A stretch of DNA of 64,000 bases from Microbacterium sp. (GTDB taxonomy: Bacteria > Actinomycetota > Actinomycetes > Actinomycetales > Microbacteriaceae). Position numbers and translations under genes: made by a program. Below are positions 33,622-41,529 of the stretch, in pieces. Location: positions 186,001 to 250,000 of the forward strand of contig NZ_JAPSIY010000002.1 in assembly GCF_031178445.1 (NCBI RefSeq). Direction: 5' to 3'. The first letter of the stretch is position 1. The number at the start of each line of letters is the position of its first letter. The notes beneath the pieces are model-generated. The model worked only from the letters and a program-made list of their open reading frames with translations. It searched no databases and was not told the origin of the DNA.

Positions 33622-34254
33622 ATGACGATCCCCGTGACGAAGCGGCGCGAGAACACCCGTGCTCGTCTGCTGGAAGCCGCGTCCCAGCTGTTCGCCGAAG
33701 TGGGCCTCGAGGGCGCCAGCGTCGAGGCCATCTGCGAACGCGCGGGGTTCACCCGCGGGGCGTTCTACTCCAACTTCGAGAGCAAGGACGAACTGTTCCT
33801 GCAGCTCGCTTCGGCCGTCGCCGAGCAGCGCCTGGCGACGGTGCGCGGTCGCATCGACGAGTTCGTCGCCTCCGGGGTGCTCACTGGAGACGCCGATCCG
33901 ATCGAACTCGTGCAGCGGATCATGGACTCCGGCATCGACGATCGCCTCGGCGTGCTGATGATGAGCGAGATCCGCATCCACGCGCTGCGCGACGAGAGCT
34001 TCGGCGCGGCCTACCGCGCCCAGGATCAGGCGATGATCGCCAGCATCGAGGAGATCATCCAGGGCATCGTCGACTCCGGGCTCTTCGCCCTGCGCATCGG
34101 CGTGCCTCAGGCTGCTCAGATGCTGATGGTCCAGTGGGAGGGCTGCATGGCGCGAGCCGCAGTCTCCGGCTATGACGGGGAGAGGCTGCATCGGGCCGGA
34201 GCCGAGGCGCTCGGCCAGCTGGTCCAGCTCATCATCGCACCGGCTGACAGCTGA
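33622..34254 (+). CDS. TetR-family regulator of the MMPL/YhgE operon
   Basis: A 210-residue TetR protein with HTH at ~30-55 (SVEAICERAGFTRGAFYSNF) and an all-helical ligand domain. It is divergent from the MMPL gene across two tandem palindromes, so repression of the exporter and of itself is the natural reading. The start is ATG 33622 with AAGGTGAGG upstream. Nothing unusual in length. Confidence 0.9.
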   Translation: MTIPVTKRRENTRARLLEAASQLFAEVGLEGASVEAICERAGFTRGAFYSNFESKDELFLQLASAVAEQRLATVRGRIDEFVASGVLTGDADPIELVQRIMDSGIDDRLGVLMMSEIRIHALRDESFGAAYRAQDQAMIASIEEIIQGIVDSGLFALRIGVPQAAQMLMVQWEGCMARAAVSGYDGERLHRAGAEALGQLVQLIIAPADS

Positions 34255-34284
34255 TCGACCAGCCGTATCGGCCTGGCGGCCGCG

Positions 34285-34365
34285 ATCGTCGCTCAGGCCT
34301 CGGATGCCGCCATCGTCGCTCAGGCCTCGGATGCCGCGATCGTCGCTCAGACCTCGGATGCCGCC
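34285..34365. repeat. 27-bp tandem triplication at the 3' end of menC
   Basis: Three contiguous 27-bp copies (34285, 34312, 34339), differing at one or two positions each. The rightmost copy contains the last codons and stop of menC (AASEV-stop on the minus strand). The other two repeat that segment downstream in the same frame (AASEA-stop). The 92-bp gap between the convergent tetR and menC stops is thus mostly duplicated gene end. Confidence 0.85.
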
Positions 34366-35330
34366 AGCAGCGCGTGACAGCGCTCGAGACGAGCCGTCCA
34401 CCAGTCGCGGCGATCAGCGGGCGCCGACAGTCGATCCAGCGCTGTGGTGTCGGGGGTCACCCGCTCCGCGGAGAGATATCCGCCCGCGGGCCGCGCCTCC
34501 GCGACGTCGTCGGCGAAGAGTGACGCCGTGCCGAGACCGCAGTCGTACTCGAGCTCTGGAAGGGCGGCTGCGAGCGCCGCGCCCTGCGACAGCCCGATCG
34601 CGGTGTCGAGAGCGCTCGAGATCACGGCGGGCAGCCCGGCTTCCGCGACGATCGCCAGGGCCCTGCTGATACCGCCGAGCGGCTGCGCCTTGATCACGAG
34701 CAGGTCCGCCGCACCCGCGCGCGCGACGGCGAGGGGGTCGTCCGCCTTGCGCACGCTCTCGTCGGCGGCGATCGGAATGCCCTTGTGCTTGACCCGGTAC
34801 CGCAGTTCGGCGAGCTCCGGGACGCTCGCGCACGGCTGCTCCGCGTACTCCAGGTCGAACTCGCCCATCGCGTGGATCGCGTGCTCGGCCTCATCGACGT
34901 TCCAGCCGCCGTTCGCGTCGATGCGGATGCGGCCTTCCGGGCCCATGGCCTCGCGCACAGCGCGCACGCGGGCGACGTCATCGGCCAGCACCTGACCGCG
35001 TTCGGCCACCTTGACCTTGGCGGTGCGGCATCCGTCGAACCGGGCCAGCACGTCGGGCACCCTGGCCGCGGCGACGGCGGGCACGGTCGCGTTCACGGGG
35101 ATCCGATCGCGCAGGGGCGCGGGCTGCTCGTTCCAGGCGAAGTCGATCGCGGCCTGCAGCCAGGTCGCGGCCTCGGCATCCGCGTACTCCGTGAAGGGGG
35201 AGAACTCGGCCCACCCCTGCGGTCCCTGCAACAGCAGGGCCTCGCGCACGTCCACCCCTCGGAAGCGCGTGTGCATCGGCAGCGAGACGACGCGAGCGGT
35301 GGCGATCAGGTCTGCGAGCGCGGGGAGCAT
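34347..35330 (-). CDS. menC: o-Succinylbenzoate synthase
   Basis: A 327-residue enolase-superfamily enzyme that dehydrates SHCHC to o-succinylbenzoate in menaquinone synthesis. The catalytic set is visible: KVKV (Lys pair), RIDANGGW (Asp), YAEQP (Glu), IAADES (Asp) and LLVIKAQPLGG (Lys). The start is ATG 35330; 13 further residues upstream are possible but lack family likeness. It is the only men gene on this strand; menB and menE lie 3-5 kb away. Its last codons are part of a 27-bp tandem repeat. Confidence 0.93.
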   Translation of the reverse strand: MLPALADLIATARVVSLPMHTRFRGVDVREALLLQGPQGWAEFSPFTEYADAEAATWLQAAIDFAWNEQPAPLRDRIPVNATVPAVAAARVPDVLARFDGCRTAKVKVAERGQVLADDVARVRAVREAMGPEGRIRIDANGGWNVDEAEHAIHAMGEFDLEYAEQPCASVPELAELRYRVKHKGIPIAADESVRKADDPLAVARAGAADLLVIKAQPLGGISRALAIVAEAGLPAVISSALDTAIGLSQGAALAAALPELEYDCGLGTASLFADDVAEARPAGGYLSAERVTPDTTALDRLSAPADRRDWWTARLERCHALLAASEV

Positions 35331-35387
35331 GCGTCCATCATGCCCCGGCGGTCGCTCGCCGCAGAGCAATGCAGGACGGATGCGTTT

Positions 35388-35439
35388 CTGAAGGATGGTC
35401 CGGGCCGGATCGTCCTTCAGACGTGCGATCGTCCTTCAG
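35388..35439. repeat. Three-copy CTGAAGGA motif cluster upstream of menC
   Basis: CTGAAGGAT at 35388-35396, and its inverse ATCCTTCAG-like form GATCGTCCTTCAG twice, at 35408-35420 and 35427-35439 (19 bp apart). The first and second copies can pair into a hairpin. It occupies the 119-bp gap between menC and the GNAT gene, both on the minus strand. Confidence 0.6.
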
Positions 35440-35449
35440 AGTCCGGCCG

Positions 35450-36466
35450 TCAGGCCAGTCGCTTCTGCAACTCGCCCAGCCGGCCGGTCACCTCGAAGCC
35501 CAGGCGGGCGTTGACGGCCAGCATGTGCTCGTTCGACTCGGCGTTGTACGTGTGGATCGCAGGCGCCTCAGGGGAGTGCCGTTGCAGCATCCGCAGGTTC
35601 TCGAGCTTCACTCGCAGTCCGAGCCGATGACCGCGATGCTCGCGGCGCACGAGCGTTCCCCACTGATACGCGTTGCCGTCCTCGCTCGAGACGACGACCT
35701 GGGTGTAGGCGGCGATGCGTCCGTCGGGAGCCAGGGCGATCGTGCCGAACGACGTGCGCCCCTGGCGACCCTGCAGCGCCTCATCGGCGCGGAAGTCGTC
35801 GACCTCGGCGGATGCGGTTTCGATGTCGAGCCGGCCGGTCGGCGCCTCGGTGTCGAGCAGCGCGTCCAGCGCAGCCCACTCCGCGACGAACTCCTCGGGC
35901 ACCGGGCCGACCCAGCTGCGAAGGGTGTAGCCGGCTGCCGGCGCCTCGGCCAGCAACTCGTCGATGATCTCGCCGGCGACGGGAAGCCGGAGCCGGTTCT
36001 GCAGATCGCCCAGGGCGAGGTCGTAGCCGTGGCGGCGGGCGAACTCGCGGCCTGGTGCGCCGGCGCCGTCGGGGGTCGCGGACGCCGGCCAGGACGTCTC
36101 GGCCCGAAGTGTGCGCCGACCGGCATCCGCCGCCGCGGCCTCGACGTGCGCGAGCAGGGCCGACCCGACGCCCCCACGCCGATGCGCTCGGGGCACTGTG
36201 ACTCCGATCGACGCGGAATGGCGATTGTCCTTCTGCGGAAGCGCCAGCGAAGCCGAGCCGACGACGACACCGTCTCTCCGCGCGAGGTAGGCGCGCCGCT
36301 CCATCGTCGCGGAGGCCTGCTGCAGCTCTGCTCGTGCCTCCTCGCGTGACCAGATCAGCGCGTTCTCGCCCATGTCGTCTCGTCGGGCGGCGGCGTAGGC
36401 GTCCCACCAAGCGTCGAACTCGCGGGAGTCGGCCGGGTCGATGCGCGCGATCTCAGGGGCGGTCAT
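35450..36466 (-). CDS. Double-domain GNAT acetyltransferase
   Basis: A 338-residue protein with two GNAT domains. The N-terminal one has GVTVPRAHRRGGVGSALL (acetyl-CoA motif A, residues ~90-105) and a following RRHGYDLA. The C-terminal one has TLVRREHRGHRLGLRVKLE and ends SNEHMLAVNARLGFEV. This arrangement resembles actinobacterial mycothiol-synthase-like and other tandem GNATs, but the substrate is unknown. The start is ATG 36466; the reading frame upstream runs into the padR promoter. Confidence 0.85.
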   Translation of the reverse strand: MTAPEIARIDPADSREFDAWWDAYAAARRDDMGENALIWSREEARAELQQASATMERRAYLARRDGVVVGSASLALPQKDNRHSASIGVTVPRAHRRGGVGSALLAHVEAAAADAGRRTLRAETSWPASATPDGAGAPGREFARRHGYDLALGDLQNRLRLPVAGEIIDELLAEAPAAGYTLRSWVGPVPEEFVAEWAALDALLDTEAPTGRLDIETASAEVDDFRADEALQGRQGRTSFGTIALAPDGRIAAYTQVVVSSEDGNAYQWGTLVRREHRGHRLGLRVKLENLRMLQRHSPEAPAIHTYNAESNEHMLAVNARLGFEVTGRLGELQKRLA

Positions 36467-36517
36467 GCTCTCATCCTGCACTGGGCGAGAGGGCTCGCGC
36501 TGAACAACGATGTGCGC

Positions 36518-36547
36518 TTGACTATAGTGTGCGAGACACAATATAGT
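36518..36547 (+). promoter_or_regulatory. padR promoter inside a dyad operator
   Basis: TTGACT (36518-36523), 18 bp, TATAGT (36542-36547), then 7 nt to ATG 36555, so the transcript should be leaderless. An inverted repeat (ACTATAGTGT at 36521-36530 against ACACAATATAGT at 36536-36547) spans from the -35 to the -10, ideal for repression by the PadR protein itself. Confidence 0.75.
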
Positions 36548-36554
36548 TTCGTGC

Positions 36555-36890
36555 ATGAACGAGACCGATTTCGATGGCCACCTGCAGGAACTGCGGCGTG
36601 GCACCATCGTGCTCGCCAGCCTGCAGCTGCTGCGCGTTCCCGGCTACGGATACAGCCTGCTCGAGCAGCTGGCGTCCGCGGGCTTCCCGACCGACGCGAA
36701 CACGCTGTACCCGCTGCTGCGCAGGCTCGAGAAGCAGGGCTACCTCGACAGCGAATGGAACACGGAAGAGGCGCGCCCGCGCAAGTTCTACCGCACCTCC
36801 GAGGCAGGGATCCGCCTCGCCGCCACCATGACCCAGGAGGTCGCGGCCATCGCCGCCGCGACCGCCGCACTCCGTGAAGAGGAGAACTGA
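36555..36890 (+). CDS. PadR-family transcriptional regulator
   Basis: A 111-residue PadR-type winged helix: GTIVLASLQLLRVPGYGYSL, TDANTLYPLLRRLEKQGYL recognition region and wing EEARPRKFYRTSEAG. It represses its own operon, probably together with the membrane protein encoded 1 nt downstream. The strong AT-rich promoter dyad in front of it supports autoregulation. Confidence 0.92.
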   Translation: MNETDFDGHLQELRRGTIVLASLQLLRVPGYGYSLLEQLASAGFPTDANTLYPLLRRLEKQGYLDSEWNTEEARPRKFYRTSEAGIRLAATMTQEVAAIAAATAALREEEN

Positions 36891-36891
36891 C

Positions 36892-37848
36892 ATGACCGCC
36901 ACCCTGACCGACCGCTACATCGCCGCGACCGTCAAGAGCCTTCCGCCTGAGCTGCAGCCGGAGGTGCGCGACGAGTTGCAGGCGTCGATCGCGGATGCCG
37001 TCGAGGCCCGCACACACCAGGGGGAGCCGCAGGAAGCAGCCGAACGGGCCGTGCTGACCGACCTCGGCGACCCCGGCATCCTCGCCGCGGGCTACGCCGA
37101 TCGCCCGCTGCACCTGATCGGCCCGAAGTACTTCCTCACCTGGTGGCGACTGCTCAAGCTGCTGATCGCGATCGTGCCCGCCTGCGCGTTCGCAGGCGTC
37201 GCGATCGCGCAGGCGATAGGCGGGGCGGGCGTCGGACAGATCATCGGGCAGGGCATCGCCGTCGCCCTCTCCGTCGTCGTGCACATCGCCTTCTGGACGA
37301 CGCTGGTGTTCTTCGTGCTGGAGCGGACCGGCGCCGACACCGGTGTGCGGTGGAGCGTCGACCAGCTGCCCGAGCAGCAGCAGCCCGGCACAGGGCGCGC
37401 GGACCTCATCGCGTCGCTGGTGATGCTCGCGATCTTCGCGGGAGCGCTGCTCTGGGACCGTTTCCGCGGATTCGTGCCGACGGAAGGCGAACCGATCTCG
37501 ATGATCAACCCCGGCCTGTGGCCATGGGGGATCGGTGCGCTGTTCGTGCTGATGGCCGCCGAAGCGGCGGTCGCGATGGCGGTGCACGCCCGTGGCCGAT
37601 GGACGAGCGCGCTCGCCTGGATCAACGCCGCCGTCGCGGTGTGCGTGTTGAGCCTCGGTCTCACTGCGCTGGGCCGCGGCGTGCTGTTCAACCCCGAGTT
37701 CGTCGACGTCGCCATAACCGGCAACGGAGTCAACAGTGATGCCGGCGCCGTGCTGGTCGCGCTCACCGGGATCGGAATCGCAGGAGTCTGCGCCTGGGAT
37801 GCGATCGACGGCTTCCTGAAAGCCCGTCGCGCACGGCTGCGCGGCTGA
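36892..37848 (+). CDS. HAAS-domain membrane protein (PadR partner)
   Basis: A 318-residue protein. The N-terminal ~70 residues (RYIAATVKSLPPELQPEVRD ... AVLTDLGDPGILAAGYADRP) are the HAAS/DUF1700 helical domain that commonly accompanies PadR regulators. It is followed by about seven membrane helices with no transporter motif. Probably a membrane sensor or modulator for the PadR system; the ligand is unknown. It follows padR with 1 nt between stop and start. Confidence 0.82.
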   Translation: MTATLTDRYIAATVKSLPPELQPEVRDELQASIADAVEARTHQGEPQEAAERAVLTDLGDPGILAAGYADRPLHLIGPKYFLTWWRLLKLLIAIVPACAFAGVAIAQAIGGAGVGQIIGQGIAVALSVVVHIAFWTTLVFFVLERTGADTGVRWSVDQLPEQQQPGTGRADLIASLVMLAIFAGALLWDRFRGFVPTEGEPISMINPGLWPWGIGALFVLMAAEAAVAMAVHARGRWTSALAWINAAVAVCVLSLGLTALGRGVLFNPEFVDVAITGNGVNSDAGAVLVALTGIGIAGVCAWDAIDGFLKARRARLRG

Positions 37849-37878
37849 ACGAGCCACCAGAACGCACAGGGACGGCGG

Positions 37879-37884
37879 TACGTT
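37879..37884 (+). promoter_or_regulatory. -10 element, leaderless geometry (AlkD-like gene)
   Basis: TACGTT ends 6 nt before ATG 37891. Confidence 0.45.
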
Positions 37885-37890
37885 GGTGCG

Positions 37891-38553
37891 ATGAGCACCG
37901 CGGCCGCCGTCCTCGCCGATCTGCGTTCCGTCGCCGATCCCGGCGCACACCCGAATCGGCACTACGGCGGTGACGGGGGAGTGCTCGGGGTGCGGATGGG
38001 AACGGTCTTCGACATCGCGAAGACGCACAGCCGGATGCCGCTCGACGAGGTGGAGCGGCTGCTCGACGAGCACGACTACGAGCCGCGCCTGGCGGCGTTC
38101 TGCGTGCTGGACTTCCAGGTGCGCCCTCCGCGGGTGACGGATGCGGAGCGCGAGGAGCGGTACGAGCTGTACCTGCGACGACACGACAGCATCGACTCCT
38201 GGGACATGGTCGACCGCTCCGCTCCGCGAGTGGTGGGCATGTTCCTGCGCGACCGCTCCCGGCAGCCGCTCTTCGAACTCGCCGCCGCATACGACCCGCT
38301 GCGCCGCCGCACGGCGATGACGGCACCGCTGGCGTACACCCGTCCACCGCACGCCGATGGCATCGCCGATCTGCTGCGGCTGGCCGAGCTTCTCGCCGAC
38401 GATCGCGACCCTCTCGTCGCGAAGCCGGTCGGCATTGCGCTCAAACACGCCGGAGCCGCGGCGCCTGACGCCGTGCGCGGCTTCTTGGACAGGATGGGTG
38501 ATCGGCTGGCGCCATCCGTCCGGCGTGAGGCGAGGGCGAAGCTGCCGGAATAG
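37891..38553 (+). CDS. AlkD-like DNA alkylation repair protein
   Basis: A 220-residue all-helical HEAT-repeat-like protein of the AlkC/AlkD family: MGTVFDIAKTHSRMPLDEVE at the start, LAAFCVLDFQ, the central DSIDSWDMVDRSAPRVVG (the WD-x-VD segment that contains the catalytic Asp of AlkD) and late ALKHAG. It would excise alkylated bases. The stop TAG at 38551-38553 is part of the menB -10 hexamer. Confidence 0.82.
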   Translation: MSTAAAVLADLRSVADPGAHPNRHYGGDGGVLGVRMGTVFDIAKTHSRMPLDEVERLLDEHDYEPRLAAFCVLDFQVRPPRVTDAEREERYELYLRRHDSIDSWDMVDRSAPRVVGMFLRDRSRQPLFELAAAYDPLRRRTAMTAPLAYTRPPHADGIADLLRLAELLADDRDPLVAKPVGIALKHAGAAAPDAVRGFLDRMGDRLAPSVRREARAKLPE

Positions 38554-38556
38554 GCT
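38551..38556 (+). promoter_or_regulatory. -10 element of menB overlapping the AlkD-like stop codon
   Basis: TAGGCT begins with the TAG stop of the upstream gene and ends 7 nt before GTG 38564, so the menB mRNA is predicted to be leaderless. Confidence 0.5.
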
Positions 38557-38563
38557 GGGTGCC

Positions 38564-39475
38564 GTGACCGACGACTTCATCTCCGACCTCTTCGACTCTG
38601 CGGAATGGACCCTCGCGTTAGGCGCCGAGTCCTACACCGACATCACCGCGCACGTCTCCCGCGACGGCGGCGTCGCACGCATCGCCTTCGACCGGCCCGA
38701 GGTTCGCAACGCGTTCCGGCCGCACACGGTCGACGAGCTGTACCGGGCGCTCGATGTCGCCCGTCAGGACCCGCGGATCGGAGCGGTGCTGCTCACCGGC
38801 AACGGACCCAGCCCGAAGGACGGCGGCTGGGCGTTCTGCTCCGGCGGCGACCAGCGCATCCGGGGCCGCGACGGCTACAAGTACTCCGACGACGCGACGT
38901 CCGTGCAGGATCCGGCGCGCGCGGGTCGCCTGCACATCCTCGAGGTGCAGCGCCTCATCAGATTCATGCCCAAGGTCGTCATCGCCGTCGTCCCGGGGTG
39001 GGCGGCCGGCGGCGGTCATTCGCTTCACGTCGTCTGCGACCTCACGATCGCCAGCGCCGAGCACGGACGCTTCAAGCAGACGGATGCTGATGTGGGCAGC
39101 TTCGACGCCGGCTACGGCTCGGCGTACATGGCGCGCCAGACCGGACAGAAGTTCGCTCGCGAGGTGTTCTTCCTCGCCGAGGAGTACTCGGCGCAACGGG
39201 CCTACGAGATGGGCGCCGTCAACCGGGTCGTGCTGCACGCCGAGCTCGAGCGTGAGGCCCTGCGCATGGCGCGCACGGTGCTGACGAAGTCGCCGACCGC
39301 GATCCGGATGCTGAAGTTCGCCTTCAACGCCGTCGACGACGGGATGGTGGGCCAGCAGGTCTTCGCCGGTGAGGCGACCCGCCTGGCGTACGGGACGGAT
39401 GAGGCCGTGGAGGGCCGCGACTCCTTCCTCGAGAAGCGCGAACCCGACTGGTCGCCGTTCCCGTACCACTTCTGA
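38564..39475 (+). CDS. menB: 1,4-Dihydroxy-2-naphthoyl-CoA synthase
   Basis: A 303-residue crotonase-fold enzyme that closes the naphthalene ring from o-succinylbenzoyl-CoA. Family marks: RIAFDRPEVRNAFRPHTVDE, the oxyanion-hole segment AFCSGGDQRIRGRDGY, PGWAAGGGHSLHVVCDLTIA, DVGSFDAGYGSAYMARQ and the C-terminal PDWSPFPYHF. All typical of MenB rather than other enoyl-CoA hydratases. Starts at GTG. menE follows 23 bp later. Confidence 0.96.
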   Translation: MTDDFISDLFDSAEWTLALGAESYTDITAHVSRDGGVARIAFDRPEVRNAFRPHTVDELYRALDVARQDPRIGAVLLTGNGPSPKDGGWAFCSGGDQRIRGRDGYKYSDDATSVQDPARAGRLHILEVQRLIRFMPKVVIAVVPGWAAGGGHSLHVVCDLTIASAEHGRFKQTDADVGSFDAGYGSAYMARQTGQKFAREVFFLAEEYSAQRAYEMGAVNRVVLHAELEREALRMARTVLTKSPTAIRMLKFAFNAVDDGMVGQQVFAGEATRLAYGTDEAVEGRDSFLEKREPDWSPFPYHF

Positions 39476-39498
39476 ACGGCTCAGCGGGAGGGAGCGCG

Positions 39499-40629
39499 AT
39501 GCGACTGCATCCGGTCGACGGCGGCGACCCGCGCGCCGTTCGCGACGCCCTGCCGGCGGCGTTGGCGGGCACGCACCCGCTCGCGCTGGGCTTCGCCCCC
39601 GACACCGACGTCGAAGTGCCCGAGGGCACCGCCGTGGTCATCGCCACCTCCGGCTCGAGCGGCGTGCCGAAACGCGTCGTGCTGAGCGCGGCTGCGTTGA
39701 GCGCGAGCGCCGAGGCGACTGCGGCCCGTATCGGGTCGGGACGATGGATGCTGGCTCTGCCTGCCGGCTACGTGGCCGGCCTGCAGGTCCTCGTTCGCTC
39801 GCTCGTGGCAGGAACAGAGCCGATCCTGCTCGGGGGACGGTTCAGTGCCGACGCCTTCGTCGAGGCGACCAGGCGTGCCGGCGTCGACGACGTGTACATC
39901 TCGCTCGTTCCCGCACAGCTGGCGACGCTCATCGATGCGGCCGACGACGCGCAGGTGCTCGCGGCGCTGCGAGCGCACAGGGCGATCCTGGTGGGCGGGC
40001 AGGCGCTCTCCGACGGCATCCGGATGCGCGCCGCCGACCTGCGGATCCCGCTGGTGCACACGTACGGCTCCAGCGAGACGAGCGGCGGTTGCGTGTACGA
40101 CGGCATCCCGCTGGACGGCGTGCGGGTCGGGCAGGTCGACGACGAGCTGCGGATCAGCGGACCCATGCTCGCCGACGGCTACCTCGACGATCCGGCGCTG
40201 ACCGCGCGCGTCTTCGAGACCGACGCGCGCGGCACGCGGTGGTATCGCACGGGCGACCGCGGATTCATCCTCGACGGCGTCGTCGAGGTGCACGGGCGGC
40301 TCGACAACGTCATCGTGTCGGGAGGGATCAACATCTCGCTCGATCGCGTGGAGCGCATCGTGCGCGGTGTTCCCGGCCTCGAGCAGGCCGTCGTGCTGGG
40401 CATGCCGGACGAGCGCTGGGGTGAGGCGTCGATCATCTTCGTCGCACGGACGCGTGGGGAACCCGAGGACATGCTCGAAGAGGCGCGGTCCCGCGTCGCC
40501 GCCGAGATCGGCCGGCACGCTCGTCCGGTGCAGCTGGAGGTCGCTCCCGAGTTGCCGATGCTGGCATCCGGGAAGCCGGATCGCGAGCTGCTGCGACGGA
40601 TGATCCACGACGTGCCTCCTCCCGCCTGA
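39499..40629 (+). CDS. menE: o-Succinylbenzoate-CoA ligase
   Basis: A 376-residue adenylate-forming enzyme, shortened at the N-terminus as is usual for actinobacterial MenE. The phosphate loop is ATSGSSGVPKRV, the A5 motif HTYGSSETSGGC, the A7/A8 region WYRTGDRGF ... GRLDNVIVSGG, and the A10 lysine SGKPDREL. It makes o-succinylbenzoyl-CoA, the MenB substrate. GGGAGGGAG precedes ATG 39499; co-transcribed with menB. Confidence 0.95.
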   Translation: MRLHPVDGGDPRAVRDALPAALAGTHPLALGFAPDTDVEVPEGTAVVIATSGSSGVPKRVVLSAAALSASAEATAARIGSGRWMLALPAGYVAGLQVLVRSLVAGTEPILLGGRFSADAFVEATRRAGVDDVYISLVPAQLATLIDAADDAQVLAALRAHRAILVGGQALSDGIRMRAADLRIPLVHTYGSSETSGGCVYDGIPLDGVRVGQVDDELRISGPMLADGYLDDPALTARVFETDARGTRWYRTGDRGFILDGVVEVHGRLDNVIVSGGINISLDRVERIVRGVPGLEQAVVLGMPDERWGEASIIFVARTRGEPEDMLEEARSRVAAEIGRHARPVQLEVAPELPMLASGKPDRELLRRMIHDVPPPA

Positions 40630-40653
40630 TCCTGTCCGGCCGGTCGCGGCTGA

Positions 40654-40659
40654 GATACT
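40654..40659 (+). promoter_or_regulatory. -10 element, leaderless geometry (methyltransferase gene)
   Basis: GATACT ends 6 nt before ATG 40666. Confidence 0.4.
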
Positions 40660-40665
40660 GGCGCG

Positions 40666-41457
40666 ATGGCCGTCTACACGCACGGGCACCACGACTCGGT
40701 GCTTCGCTCCCACAACGTCCGCACCGTGTCGAACTCGGCGGACTACCTCGCCGGACATCTCACCGCCGGCATGCACCTGCTCGACATCGGTGCCGGCCCC
40801 GGGACCATCACCGCCGACTTCGCGACCCGCGTGGCTCGCGTCACCGCGACCGAGATCGACGAAGCGGCACTGAGCCTCTCGCGCGCGCTCGCCGCCGAAC
40901 GGGCCGCCGAGAACATCGACTTCTCCGTCGAGGACGTGCACGCGCTGAGCTTCACCGACGACAGTTTCGACGTCGTGCACGCACATCAGGTGCTGCAGCA
41001 TGTCGGCGACCCGGTCCAGGCACTGCGCGAGATGCGCCGCGTCGCGAGACCCGGCGGCATCGTCGCTGCCCGCGACGCCGACTACGCGGGGTTCATCTGG
41101 TTCCCGCTGCTGCCCGAGCTCGACGAGTGGCTGGGGCTGTACCGGGCTGCGGCGCGCGCGAACGGCGGAGAGCCCGATGCCGGGCGGCGGCTGCTGTCAT
41201 GGGCGAGAGCGGCGGGCTTCACCGAGATCACCGCCACCGCATCCTCCTGGTGCTACGCGGCGCCGGAGGAGCGGGAGTGGTGGGGCGGGATGTGGGCCGA
41301 CCGCATCCTCGAATCGGCGCTCGCCGGTCAGCTCGTGCGAGACGGGTTCGCGACTCGTGAACAGCTGCAGCGCATCAGCGACGCGTGGCGTGCGTGGGCC
41401 GACGACGGCGACGGCTGGTATCTGATCCCGCACGGTGAGATCCTCTGCCGCGCCTGA
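40666..41457 (+). CDS. Class I SAM-dependent methyltransferase
   Basis: A 263-residue UbiE-like methyltransferase: motif I LLDIGAGPGTITADF, acidic end of strand 2 (ATEIDEAAL), motif II VVHAHQVLQHVGDPVQALRE, and a C-terminal cap domain with tryptophans. Despite sitting after menE it lacks the conserved wording of MenG/UbiE, so demethylmenaquinone methylation should not be assumed. Small-molecule substrate unknown. Confidence 0.85.
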   Translation: MAVYTHGHHDSVLRSHNVRTVSNSADYLAGHLTAGMHLLDIGAGPGTITADFATRVARVTATEIDEAALSLSRALAAERAAENIDFSVEDVHALSFTDDSFDVVHAHQVLQHVGDPVQALREMRRVARPGGIVAARDADYAGFIWFPLLPELDEWLGLYRAAARANGGEPDAGRRLLSWARAAGFTEITATASSWCYAAPEEREWWGGMWADRILESALAGQLVRDGFATREQLQRISDAWRAWADDGDGWYLIPHGEILCRA

Positions 41458-41490
41458 AGAAGGCTCTGCCTGCGCGGATACATCTTCCGA

Positions 41491-41516
41491 GGGACGCGGG
41501 CGCCGCGTCGCGTCCC
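41491..41516. other. GC-rich hairpin at the histidine-kinase promoter
   Basis: Perfect 8-bp arms GGGACGCG (41491-41498) and CGCGTCCC (41509-41516) with further pairing inside. It ends 1 bp before the TAGCGT -10 (41518-41523). It may terminate the methyltransferase transcript or bind the response regulator. Confidence 0.55.
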
Positions 41517-41517
41517 G

Positions 41518-41523
41518 TAGCGT
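41518..41523 (+). promoter_or_regulatory. -10 element, leaderless geometry (histidine kinase gene)
   Basis: TAGCGT ends 6 nt before GTG 41530. Confidence 0.45.
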
Positions 41524-41529
41524 GAAGGT

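Noticed and set aside
34285-34365. Possible CRISPR remnant in the three 27-bp repeats
   Set aside because: The repeats are contiguous with no spacers and contain the menC 3' end; it is a tandem duplication.
40666-41457. Assignment of the methyltransferase as MenG/UbiE
   Set aside because: Only the general SAM fold is visible; its promoter is separate and MenG-specific segments are lacking.
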